Shown here: positions 15,375 through 21,654 of the stretch, piece after piece
Numbering within the stretch: position 1 is the first letter of the stretch
How the letters are laid out: every line of letters starts with the position of its first letter
NCBI GenBank assembly: GCA_017861355.1
Contig: JAGFXQ010000023.1
Location: forward strand, 1 to 21,654
Source of the DNA: Bacillota bacterium
Lineage (GTDB): Bacteria; Bacillota; Clostridia; Lachnospirales; Lachnospiraceae
Length of the DNA stretch: 21,654 nucleotides
Reading direction: 5' to 3'
Notes under the pieces: model-generated
What the model saw: only the letters and a program-made list of their open reading frames with translations
Told to the model about the DNA's origin: nothing
The model's database searches: none
Made by a program: the position numbers and the translations under genes

Positions 15375-15473
15375 CAGAGATAGATACTGTATGGTTCTAA
15401 GATCAGTTGAAGAAACTAAGTATAAACTTTTGGACTTTTATCAAAACCAAGAAACGAAAGGAAGATAATTAAT

Positions 15474-16034
15474 ATGAATAATATATGGCACGACATTAAT
15501 CCAGATCGAATTCATGCCAGTGATTTCGTGGCAGTTGTAGAGATATCAAAGGGAAGTAAGAAGAAGTATGAATTAGATAAAGAGACAGGTTATATCATTC
15601 TGGACCGTATTCTTTATACCTCAACACATTACCCTGCTAATTACGGATTTATTCCAAGAACTTATGGAGACGATAAGGATCCTTTGGATGTTCTTGTGCT
15701 TTGTTCTGAAGCAATTGAGCCGTTATCGCTGGTGCGGTGCTATCCGATTGGTGTTATGAACATGATTGATAACGGAATGGGTGATGAGAAAATAATCGCA
15801 ATCCCCTTTAACGATCCTACCTATAATATGTATACGAATATCAGTGAGCTGCCTCCCCATATATTCAGTGAGATGAGACATTTCTTCAGTGTATATAAGG
15901 AGTTGGAGAATAAGCAGACTGCGGTAAATGAATTTGGAGGACCAGAGGAAGCCATTAAGATCATCAATCACTGTATTGAGAATTATAAAGAGATTTTTTC
16001 AAATAAAAAGGATGATCTGCCATATACACAATAG
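15474..16034 (+). CDS. ppa: Inorganic pyrophosphatase, family I (soluble)
   Basis: Hydrolyses pyrophosphate to two phosphates in the cytoplasm. The 186 residues fit the 170-190 of the family. The signature DDKDPLDVLVL (~66-76) supplies the metal-binding aspartates. Upstream are the substrate-binding KKYELDKETG and the segment LYTSTHYPANYGFIPRTYGD; FNDPTYNMY and HFFSVYKELENK further on also match the fold. AAAGGAAG lies 8 nt before the ATG. Many Clostridia rely on membrane or family II enzymes, so the presence of family I is informative but not odd. The gene is apparently monocistronic; the 159-nt gap after it has no clear terminator but contains TATAATACAAAT twice (16038 and 16064). Confidence 0.92.
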   Translation: MNNIWHDINPDRIHASDFVAVVEISKGSKKKYELDKETGYIILDRILYTSTHYPANYGFIPRTYGDDKDPLDVLVLCSEAIEPLSLVRCYPIGVMNMIDNGMGDEKIIAIPFNDPTYNMYTNISELPPHIFSEMRHFFSVYKELENKQTAVNEFGGPEEAIKIINHCIENYKEIFSNKKDDLPYTQ

Positions 16035-16193
16035 ATTTATAATACAAATAATATGGCAAGAACTATAATACAAATGGATAGATAATTGCGAGACTCAACA
16101 ATTTTGGCTGGTGTATACGCATTTTTATCACGATTATCCAGTACGAATCAAGACATCAAGATTATTAAGTAAGATGATAGGATTGGGGGATTT

Positions 16194-16733
16194 ATGAGGG
16201 TGATAACTACAGAGCGACTGATCATACGTAGCTTTACGAAGAATGACTGGAAGGACTTATATGAGTATCTTTCCGATGAAAGTGTAGTCAGATTCGAGCC
16301 TTATGAGGTGTTTACCGAAGAGCAGTGTAAGCACGAAGCAATCCAAAGGTCAAGAAACGAGGCTTTTTTTGCGGTATGTATGAAAGAAACCAACAAGGTG
16401 ATAGGCAACCTGTATTTTGAGGAGAAGGGATTTGGTTCCTGGGAGCTGGGTTATGTATTCAATGCATCCTATCAGGGAAAGGGCTATGCCACGGAAAGCG
16501 CACTGGGGCTACTGAAGGAAGGATTTGAAAACCTGGGGATAAGACGGGTGGTTGCAAATTGTGATCCGAAGAATACCGCATCCTGGAGACTGCTGGAGCG
16601 TCTTGGGATGAGGCGGGAAGGACATCGAATTAAGAATGTTTTCTTTCATAGAGATGATGCCGGGAATCCGATCTGGAAGGACACCTATGAATATGCAATC
16701 CTGGCAGAGGAGTGGAATTCCCGGAATAAATGA
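16194..16733 (+). CDS. GNAT N-acetyltransferase (RimJ/RimL-like)
   Basis: A 179-residue acetyl-CoA-dependent acetyltransferase. The N-terminus TERLIIRSFTKNDWKDLYEYL is typical of the RimJ/RimL subgroup. Motif A with the pyrophosphate-binding loop YQGKGYATES lies at about residues 92-101, and ANCDPKNTASWRLLERLGMRREG near 125-145 is the classical downstream motif of this subgroup. Substrates of the family include ribosomal-protein N-termini, aminoglycosides and small amines; none can be assigned here. GGGGG lies about 6 nt before the ATG. It is convergent with the membrane-protein gene at 16844. Confidence 0.88.
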   Translation: MRVITTERLIIRSFTKNDWKDLYEYLSDESVVRFEPYEVFTEEQCKHEAIQRSRNEAFFAVCMKETNKVIGNLYFEEKGFGSWELGYVFNASYQGKGYATESALGLLKEGFENLGIRRVVANCDPKNTASWRLLERLGMRREGHRIKNVFFHRDDAGNPIWKDTYEYAILAEEWNSRNK

Positions 16734-16748
16734 CTTGAGAGGTAAGAC

Positions 16749-16823
16749 GAAAGCACCCTTACAGAGAAGTTCTCATAGATGACTGAAACAGAATCTAAGA
16801 GATACCATCTGGAAGTGTGCTTT
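16749..16823. terminator. Weak inverted repeat between convergent genes
   Basis: GAAAGCAC near 16748 pairs with GTGCTTT at 16817-16823, enclosing a long poorly paired loop. The stem is 7 bp and short T-runs flank both ends. It is placed where a shared terminator of the GNAT and HAAS-type genes would be expected. Confidence 0.25.
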
Positions 16824-16843
16824 AATCATTTTCCTTATAAGAG

Positions 16844-17818
16844 CTACTTGTCATTCTTATCGGTTACAATACTATATACTGCGGAGAACATACCGAATAA
16901 TATACCGACAATCGGGAAGATCACCCAGGCGATATACCAAAGGCCATAGACAAATCCTAGGAACAGAAATACCGCTACAGCAAGAGGCCATACACAAGCG
17001 GCTACTGCTCCGATTACCTTATCCTCTTTCTTTTTCTTTGGGGCACTATCACCGATCTGCAATAATTTCTCATAACTTTCCCGGATGGTTCCGGCACTAA
17101 TAAAGAGAAAGACCGCGATTGCAACAATAATCACTAGAACAACGATGCCATAGTCTTCGGCTTCTTCACTGATCATAGAGGATACAAATAAGGTTACGGG
17201 TGACACGATGAGAAGGCATACACCAACGATGGTGCAGAGGTAGAAGGTCGGGTTGAAGGCTTCGTGCCTCTTCTTTAAACTTGCTGCTACGCCCATTGGT
17301 AAGGACACGCCTTCCTCCATAAACTTAAATCGTTCAAAATTCATACCGGAGAAGATGAAGATACCAACCGCGGTAGCGATGAGCACAAACATAAGAATTA
17401 AACCGGGGATATAAGCAGCATCGCCCTTCAGGGAAGTGAACAGTACTCCGTTCTCAACCATTACAGAGGACAGAATTAAGAAAGCCGGTGCAAGGATGCA
17501 TAAGAAGACACCGATTCCGATCTGTAATCCCATGACCTTCTTTACCTTCAGGTAGTCCTCAACCTCCTCCTGTGTTACCACCGGTTGAGAGTAGGTATCA
17601 CTGTTAACGTTGATTCCCAGTTCGCTGATCAGCTCGTCAATATTACCAAACTCAGAGATTACGATGCCGATCGCTTCGTTCTCTGTTTTCCCCTGATTCT
17701 TTAACTCGTTATACTTATCCTCCATATTCGAGAGGATATTGTTCTTTAACTCACTTACCTTTGCGGTTCTTGGTAAGCTGGCAAATAAATTATCCAAATA
17801 ATTTCTGATTGTCTCCAT
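16844..17818 (-). CDS. HAAS/DUF1700-type polytopic membrane protein
   Basis: A 324-residue protein. The N-terminal ~85 residues are cytoplasmic and helical (METIRNYLDNLFASLPRT, then KNNILSNMEDKYNELKNQGK, TENEAIGIVISEFGNIDEL), the pattern of HAAS/DUF1700 domains that accompany PadR regulators in Firmicutes. About six to seven membrane helices follow, beginning near residue 95. The start ATG overlaps the padR stop (TAATG at 17820-17816), with AAGGAG inside the padR end, so the two are translationally coupled. The frame continues up to a GTG at 17830, which is not needed. Likely role: a membrane partner in a PadR-controlled envelope or stress response; no biochemical function can be assigned. 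Confidence 0.8.
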   Translation of the reverse strand: METIRNYLDNLFASLPRTAKVSELKNNILSNMEDKYNELKNQGKTENEAIGIVISEFGNIDELISELGINVNSDTYSQPVVTQEEVEDYLKVKKVMGLQIGIGVFLCILAPAFLILSSVMVENGVLFTSLKGDAAYIPGLILMFVLIATAVGIFIFSGMNFERFKFMEEGVSLPMGVAASLKKRHEAFNPTFYLCTIVGVCLLIVSPVTLFVSSMISEEAEDYGIVVLVIIVAIAVFLFISAGTIRESYEKLLQIGDSAPKKKKEDKVIGAVAACVWPLAVAVFLFLGFVYGLWYIAWVIFPIVGILFGMFSAVYSIVTDKNDK

Positions 17819-18150
17819 TACACATTCCACTCCTTAATAAATCGATTAATTACATCTTTTGTAAGTTCCCATTCTTCACACTTTTCCTTGTAATAAGCTA
17901 AACCAGTGGGGGTTATCCTATAATAAGTGCGCCTCTTCCCGAAGGTCTCATCTCCGAAGAAGGATTCAATAAATCCGTTTGCTTCCAGCCGGTTGAAGGC
18001 GGAATAAAGGGTCGTTTCCTTCATGATATATTTTTCTTCCGAAAGCTCCTTGATATTTTTAGAGATCTCATAGCCGTAGGACTCTCCTTCGAGGAGTAAA
18101 TATAGGATAATTGTATCGTTATATCCCCGGATTACATCGCTGCTGATCAA
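17818..18150 (-). CDS. PadR-family transcriptional regulator
   Basis: A 110-residue winged-helix regulator. The core reads DTIILYLLLEGESYGYEISK, then MKETTLYSAFNRLEANGFIES and GKRRTYYRITPTGLAYY, with the wing at KRRTYYRIT; this is standard PadR. The open frame extends to 18240, but AAGGAGG (18165-18159) lies 8 nt before a TTG at 18150. TTG as start gives a family-typical length with residues LISSDVIRGYND replacing Leu by initiator Met. The 13-bp inverted repeat 18215-18254 surrounding its promoter is a likely autoregulatory operator. It overlaps the membrane-protein gene by one base. Confidence 0.88.
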   Translation of the reverse strand: MISSDVIRGYNDTIILYLLLEGESYGYEISKNIKELSEEKYIMKETTLYSAFNRLEANGFIESFFGDETFGKRRTYYRITPTGLAYYKEKCEEWELTKDVINRFIKEWNV

Positions 18151-18214
18151 ATCCGTACCTCCTTGAATTATATTTAAGTTGATGGCACATGTTCCATCTG
18201 CTTTTCTACTCCAT

Positions 18215-18254
18215 CTGTCGTAGTAATCAGAGTATAACACAATTACTACGACAG
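18215..18254 (-). promoter_or_regulatory. padR operator: 13-bp perfect inverted repeat around the -10 box
   Basis: CTGTCGTAGTAAT (18215-18227) and ATTACTACGACAG (18242-18254) are exact reverse complements with a 14-bp spacer. The spacer contains TATACT on the - strand. The half-site does not match the common PadR ATGT/ACAT pattern closely. Confidence 0.6.
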
Positions 18255-18259
18255 GTAAA
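18231..18259 (-). promoter_or_regulatory. padR promoter
   Basis: The - strand reads TTTACC (18259-18254), 17 bp, TATACT (18236-18231) with TG one base upstream of the -10 (extended -10). The start of transcription would be near 18224, giving a 5' leader of about 75 nt. Confidence 0.5.
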
Positions 18260-18322
18260 GTACTTTTGCGAAATATTTCAAAATATTTTTAAAATCATAT
18301 TTTCTCATTATGTAAGCTCAAA

Positions 18323-18413
18323 AAAAGAGCCGTTGCAAGGCACGCTTGTTCACTCATTGTGGAAGATGATATAATCCACAATATAGTGAACTGGTTATTG
18401 CAACAGCTCTTTT
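18323..18413 (-). repeat. ~90-nt structured hairpin element, copy 2; also terminator of the GH39 gene
   Basis: AAAAGAGCCGTTGCAA (18323-18338) pairs with TTGCAACAGCTCTTTT (18398-18413) with one mismatch. After an internal loop, TTCACT (18349-18354) pairs with AGTGAA (18385-18390) and ATTGTGGA (18356-18363) pairs with TCCACAAT (18375-18382), with a C/AT bulge between. On the - strand the stem is followed by a seven-T run and would end the GH39 transcript. CACGC and TCACTCATTGTGGA on the + strand are identical to copy 1 at 12489-12587, yet the neighbouring gene is on the other strand. Confidence 0.75.
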
Positions 18414-18430
18414 GATCTTTGGATATTGAA

Positions 18431-19848
18431 TTATAAGGCGCCCTGTACCCGATTCGATTGATAGCCGCGATCTACGCTTGGCTTAATCGGCAGGAGTTTA
18501 AAGTATAGAAGGGCATTTCTGCTCAAGGTAAGATTAATCTTTAAAGTGTTATCGTTTACTGTTCTCTTATCGGTTCGAATCATAGGCTGGTCAGAAAGTC
18601 TCAACAGTTCCAATTGCTCTTTTGATAGATTGGCAGGAGATCCAAGATTAATCCAGGTCTTCAGTGGATTGCAGGTAGTCTCATCTACCAGCTTTGTAAT
18701 CAATGCGTAATCGCCATTTTTCACGGGGAGGTCCAGCATCAATAGCAACTCATCATCCTCGGTGGCATCTTCTCTCGGATTCCAGGCGATTCCCTGATAG
18801 GAACCGTCCTTTTCCTCAGTTAAGATGAGGTTCTCTTCACGGAGGATAGCATGGTTGCCTAATTTATGAAAGAAAGAGAAGGTCCAATAGGTGGGTTTGC
18901 GGATCATGCCATTCGCAACAAGTCCGAAGCAACCGGAGAAGGGTGTAAAAGCAACCCCTGCTTCCTCAAAGATATCTCCAAAGGTCCAGTAAAAGTGTTG
19001 AATTCCGTGATGTGCATCTCCATTCCCTCATACTCAGGAAAACGATCGATAATCTCACGGCTTGCTTTCAGCTCATCAAGGAACACCTTGGGCTCACGAA
19101 GGCGTTGGTAATCATAATGCCCATGATGGTCCGGAGCCTCTGTTGCATAGGCATGCCGAGTCACAAAGTCTAAGGGTAATTGATTCTTATGACAATGGGT
19201 CAGGAACTCTGTCAGCCATCGTTCGTCATCTACGCCGCAGATCGCAGGACCACCGACACGAAGTCTGCTATCCACTTCTTTCACAGCTTTGGCAGATACC
19301 TCGTAAAGCTTGAAATATTCCCCCATATCAGAATCCTTCCAGAAGCCTCTGAGGTTGGGCTCGTTCCACACCTCGAAGGGCCAGGTAAGTACCTCCTCGG
19401 CTCCGTATCGATCAAACCAGTGAGTGATCGTAGCCTTGATCAGGTTGGCCCACTTATCATATTCCTTGGGAGGAGTTACATTTCCCTTCCAGTAGAAGAC
19501 AGTCTGATTACCGCTGGCAAGCTTGTAAGGCATAAAGCCAAGCTCGACAAAGGGCTTGAGACCGAGGGAGCGATAATCGTCAAACACCATGTCGAGATAG
19601 GTGAAATTATACTCGACCTTTTGCTCACCATCCTCCTCATAAGTCTGATAGATTGCCATATCATCACAGAACAACCCGTGGCCACGGATGTGGGAGAAAT
19701 TAAGATCGTTCTGAACTAATTCCAACTGTTCATGATACGCTTTTTGAAGAGCTAAGCCCATACGTCCGGTGCCGATACAGAAGTCAGCATTGTTGTTAAA
19801 TGTCACTTTGGCATCCTTGGTAATGGAATAGTGTAATTCTTTTGGCAT
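18431..19848 (-). pseudogene. xynB: GH39 beta-xylosidase, disrupted by internal deletion and frameshift
   Basis: The 5' part (19848-18994, 285 codons) is a GH39 catalytic domain with acid/base Glu163 in VWNEPNL and nucleophile Glu282 in HITEFNT. In intact relatives (XynB type) this is followed by roughly 33 residues of the S-Y-S-P..HDT..NAAYLA..LSEGG type and then SYWTFSD. Here YWTFGDIFEE follows two bases later in another frame (from 18991), so about 97 bp appear missing. The first frame runs on to a stop at 18904. The second frame continues FGLVANGMIRKPTYWTFSFF and the C-terminal beta domain to a stop at 18431. AAAGGGG lies about 8 nt before the ATG. A peptide ending at 18904 would keep both catalytic glutamates but lack the last strands and helices of the barrel, so activity is unlikely. 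Confidence 0.82.
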
Positions 19849-19924
19849 GAAAAATACCCCTTTCTTATCCGTACATGTAAATAGAGTTTGAATATAATTT
19901 AATGAATAAACATATATAGTGAAT

Positions 19925-19953
19925 ATAGTAATGCATTTTGAAAGAATTTACAA
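19925..19953 (-). promoter_or_regulatory. Promoter candidate for the GH39 gene
   Basis: The - strand reads TTGTAA (19953-19948), 17 bp, TACTAT (19930-19925), about 75 nt before the GH39 start. Confidence 0.4.
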
Positions 19954-19982
19954 GGATTTCATATAGATCGCAATATTATGTA

Positions 19983-20011
19983 TTGCAAAAAGTCGTAATA
20001 ACGGATACAAT
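19983..20011 (+). promoter_or_regulatory. Promoter of the gene at 20051
   Basis: TTGCAA (19983-19988), 17 bp, TACAAT (20006-20011). The transcript start would be near 20018, about 33 nt before the GTG start. It is divergent from the GH39 promoter. Confidence 0.6.
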
Positions 20012-20050
20012 TGGGTTAATTTTAGAATGAGCGTCAAGGGGGAGCACTCA

Positions 20051-20572
20051 GTGGGAGATATAGTTATAGAAGAAATTAATTATAAAGCATTCGTTATGGT
20101 GACGGGAAGCGTATTATTATTGATCGCTTCGGTTGCTCTGATGATTTTCGGGATTCAGAAGGATAGATCCTCTTATTGGGTGCCTGGGATCATGGCTTCA
20201 TTTCTGTTTCTGATTATATTTACAGCAACTTCGATGAAAGCAATGAAGGTGAGAAAGCTGTTGACAATTACCCATGAAGGGATTGTAGATAACTCTTCCC
20301 TGGGAGGTCTTGGTTTTATTTCCTTTGATGACATCAAGGAATTCTTGATTGTAAAGGTCTATAATAAGCGTGCGATTGCAGTTATCCCGAAGGATATTGA
20401 AAGCCTGCTTACACAGTTTTCTGTGGTTAAGAGAAGGCTGATTAAGAGAAATATGAATCTCAATCTACCGCCGATTCTTATTATGGTTGATCTCGCAAAA
20501 GACATGGAGCCGGAGGATATCTTATCCTTATTGAATAAAAGATTACTGGATTACAGCAGCCTATTTGAATAA
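20051..20572 (+). CDS. Small membrane protein, resembling the STM3941 family
   Basis: A 173-residue protein with two membrane helices near the N-terminus (MVTGSVLLLIASVALMIFGI, and PGIMASFLFLIIFTATSM). A cytoplasmic C-terminal part follows, likely beta-rich, including LLTITHEGIVDNSSLGGLGF, ISFDDIKEFLIVKVYNKRAI and a C-terminal helix EDILSLLNKRLLDY. This arrangement, a two-helix hairpin followed by a PH-like domain with a conserved 'I.F.DI.E' strand, recalls STM3941-type proteins; that link is tentative. The frame opens with ATG at 20027, but AAGGGGGAG (20036-20044) lies 6 nt before GTG 20051, which is the better start. Function unknown. Confidence 0.7.
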   Translation: MGDIVIEEINYKAFVMVTGSVLLLIASVALMIFGIQKDRSSYWVPGIMASFLFLIIFTATSMKAMKVRKLLTITHEGIVDNSSLGGLGFISFDDIKEFLIVKVYNKRAIAVIPKDIESLLTQFSVVKRRLIKRNMNLNLPPILIMVDLAKDMEPEDILSLLNKRLLDYSSLFE

Positions 20573-20587
20573 AGTAGGCTGTTTTCT
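20557..20587 (+). terminator. Terminator overlapping the end of the 20051 gene
   Basis: CAGCCTA (20557-20563) pairs with TAGGCTG (20575-20581), followed by TTTTCTTT. The left arm is inside the last codons and the stop codon lies in the loop. Confidence 0.65.
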
Positions 20588-20591
20588 TTAG

Positions 20592-20610
20592 TGCGCCCAG
20601 CATGGGCGCA
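20592..20610 (+). repeat. 8-bp GC-rich hairpin with 3-nt loop
   Basis: TGCGCCCA, loop GCA, TGGGCGCA. No T-run follows. It directly follows the terminator of the 20051 gene. The sequence from 20591 starts GTGCGCCCAG, which resembles the 5' end of some bacterial group II introns. Confidence 0.4.
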
Positions 20611-20665
20611 ATCTGAACTGTAACAAATGTTCAACAACATACATTTATATTAGTGAAAAAATAGG

Positions 20666-20694
20666 TTGAAATTTGGACAAAGCTATGGTACAAT
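20666..20694 (+). promoter_or_regulatory. rpsF operon promoter P1
   Basis: TTGAAA (20666-20671), 17 bp, TACAAT (20689-20694), about 110 nt before the rpsF start. Confidence 0.6.
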
Positions 20695-20722
20695 TGTTAA
20701 TTGTGATATGTTATACTATAAT
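20694..20722 (+). promoter_or_regulatory. rpsF operon promoter P2
   Basis: TTGTTA (20694-20699), 17 bp, TATAAT (20717-20722). It is in tandem with P1. The ~80-nt leader that follows has a small ATTGA/TCAAT hairpin near 20746-20762; whether it holds the S6:S18 autoregulatory RNA motif cannot be judged by eye. Confidence 0.5.
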
Positions 20723-20810
20723 TTCCTTGCTCTTTAAATGAGAATTGATTCTTCGTCAATCAAGTTCCATTAGAAAAGGGCCAGAGACCAGAAGGAGGTG
20801 CTTAACAACT

Positions 20811-21101
20811 ATGAACCAATATGAATTAGCCTTAGTTGTAAACGCAAAAATCGAGGATGAAACCAGATTAGCTACATTAGAAGCTGCAAAAGATCTTATC
20901 ACTAGATTTGGTGGTAACGTTACTAATGTTGATGACTGGGGAAGAAAGAGATTGGCTTACGAAATTCAGAAAATGAAAGAAGGCCACTACTACTTCATCC
21001 AATTCGAATCTGATTCTACAGTTCCGAACGAAATCGAGCAAAGAGTTCGTATTATGGAAAATGTAATCAGATATTTGTGCATCAGAAAAGATGCAAAATA
21101 A
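20811..21101 (+). CDS. rpsF: Ribosomal protein bS6
   Basis: A 96-residue protein of the small ribosomal subunit that pairs with bS18 on the central domain of 16S rRNA. MNQYELALVVNAKIEDE at the start, DDWGRKRLAYEIQKMKEGHYYFIQF in the middle and RIMENVIRYLCIRKD near the end are the classical S6 pattern; length is normal. The frame is open back to 20745, but AAGGAGGTG precedes ATG 20811 and the protein family begins at MNQYE. First gene of the conserved rpsF-ssb-rpsR operon; in several Firmicutes S6 with S18 controls its own leader. Confidence 0.96.
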   Translation: MNQYELALVVNAKIEDETRLATLEAAKDLITRFGGNVTNVDDWGRKRLAYEIQKMKEGHYYFIQFESDSTVPNEIEQRVRIMENVIRYLCIRKDAK

Positions 21102-21121
21102 TACAAACTGATCAGTTTGTA
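21102..21121 (+). repeat. Perfect 20-bp palindrome between rpsF and ssb
   Basis: TACAAACTGATCAGTTTGTA is fully self-complementary and begins right after the rpsF stop. As RNA it would form an 8-bp stem with a GATC loop. No T-run follows. It may be an RNA processing or stability element. Confidence 0.45.
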
Positions 21122-21196
21122 ATTGACGAATTAGTTTAGTTCGACTTGCAGATATACTACCCTAAGGCGTATAAACGAAAGGGAGGTATTTAACTT

Positions 21197-21649
21197 ATGA
21201 ATAAAGCAATATTAATGGGCCGTTTAACAAGAGATCCCGAGGTGAGATATTCACAGGGGGAGAGTTCAACAGCAATTGCAAGATTTACTTTAGCAGTAGA
21301 TCGCCGCTTCAAGAAACCCGGAGAGAATTCCGAAGCAGACTTTATCGGTTGTGTTGCCTTTGGCAAACAGGCGGAGTTTGTTGAGAAATATTTCAAACAG
21401 GGCATGAAGATGGTGCTTGCCGGAAGAATTCAGACGGGCAGTTATACCAACAAGGACGGTCAGAAGGTTTATACGACTGATATTGTTGCAGAAGATATTG
21501 AATTTGCTGAAAGCAAAGGTAACGGCGGTGGTTCAGACTTCCAACAGGGAGGATCCCACAGAGAATTCAGACCGGAGCCCAGTTCAGCGATGGGGGATGG
21601 ATTTATGAACATCCCGGACGGTATTGACGAAGAATTACCATTTAACTAG
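21197..21649 (+). CDS. ssb: Single-stranded DNA-binding protein
   Basis: A 150-residue OB-fold protein protecting single-stranded DNA in replication and repair. The N-terminal ~105 residues carry the family pattern: MNKAILMGRLTRDPEVRYSQ, then IARFTLAVDRRFK, DFIGCVAFGKQAEFVEKYFK and KMVLAGRIQTGSYTNKDGQKVY. A Gly/Gln/Ser-rich disordered linker (~115-135) leads to the acidic tip DGIDEELPFN, which binds partner proteins in the family (consensus DDDLPF); here one extra Asn follows the Phe. GGGAGG lies about 9 nt before the ATG. It is 95 nt after rpsF; rpsR is expected next but lies outside the window. Confidence 0.96.
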   Translation: MNKAILMGRLTRDPEVRYSQGESSTAIARFTLAVDRRFKKPGENSEADFIGCVAFGKQAEFVEKYFKQGMKMVLAGRIQTGSYTNKDGQKVYTTDIVAEDIEFAESKGNGGGSDFQQGGSHREFRPEPSSAMGDGFMNIPDGIDEELPFN

Positions 21650-21654
21650 AATTT

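Noticed and set aside
16038..16075. Direct repeat TATAATACAAAT (two copies, 26 bp apart) after ppa
   Set aside because: A+T-rich and short; could arise by chance. No matching -35 boxes make either copy a clear promoter.
18904..18994. Programmed ribosomal frameshift in the GH39 gene
   Set aside because: A shift alone would not restore the ~33 residues that relatives have between the nucleophile motif and YWTF, and no slippery heptamer with a stimulating structure was seen. Deletion explains it better.
19180..19719. 179-codon + strand frame opposite the GH39 gene
   Set aside because: It is antisense to a recognisable GH39 catalytic domain, has no ribosome site, and its translation has no family features.
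1..21654. tRNA genes, CRISPR arrays, transposases, riboswitches
   Set aside because: I looked for tRNA T-loop motifs, regularly spaced repeats, DDE or serine recombinase proteins and known riboswitch cores in the gaps, and saw none by eye.

Overview
The window looks like chromosomal DNA of a low-GC Gram-positive anaerobe of the class Clostridia, most likely Lachnospiraceae or a close relative. The reasons are strong AGGAGG-type ribosome binding sites, A+T-rich spacers with TTGNNN/TATAAT promoters, Firmicutes-type regulators (MtlR with PRD, EIIB and EIIA modules; AgrA/AgrC-like LytTR pair; PadR with a HAAS-type membrane protein) and the rpsF-ssb arrangement. This placement rests on recognition of families, not on a search.

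Region 1 (1-7922, + strand) is a mannitol phosphotransferase (PTS) locus: the 3' end of the EIICB permease mtlA, the activator mtlR, the EIIA gene mtlF, a 1-phosphofructokinase-family kinase, a zinc alcohol dehydrogenase resembling sorbose-1-phosphate reductase, then HPr and enzyme I, closed by a terminator. It carries a whole phosphoryl chain (enzyme I, HPr, EIIA, EIIB). No classical mtlD is visible. The dehydrogenase plus 1-PFK pair suggests a route from mannitol-1-P through fructose-1-P to fructose-1,6-bisphosphate. Four consecutive hairpins fill the gap between mtlA and mtlR.

Region 2 (7923-12590, + strand) has an unrecognised 328-residue protein with its own promoter, then an operon of an XRE regulator, a two-helix PLDc_N-type membrane protein, an ABC ATPase and an ABC permease. 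It ends in a roughly 100-nt structured hairpin that also serves as terminator.

Region 3 (12590-15340, - strand) is an AgrA/AgrC-like two-component pair with no agrB or agrD nearby. Downstream of the kinase gene, on the same strand, lie a promoter, two LytTR-like boxes 21 bp apart, a strong ribosome binding site and a 15-codon ORF: a candidate target of the regulator. Upstream of the regulator gene there are further hairpins and possibly a small RNA.

Region 4 (15474-18430) holds an inorganic pyrophosphatase and a GNAT acetyltransferase (+), then convergent padR and a HAAS-type membrane protein (-), with a 13-bp inverted repeat around the padR -10 box. A second copy of the roughly 100-nt structured element lies at 18323-18413 and shares a 14-nt identical core with the copy at 12489-12587.

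Region 5 (18431-21654) contains a GH39 beta-xylosidase gene that has apparently lost about 97 bp with a frameshift just after its nucleophile, a small membrane protein, and the start of the rpsF-ssb(-rpsR) operon, which runs off the end. No tRNA, rRNA, CRISPR array or transposase gene was seen.
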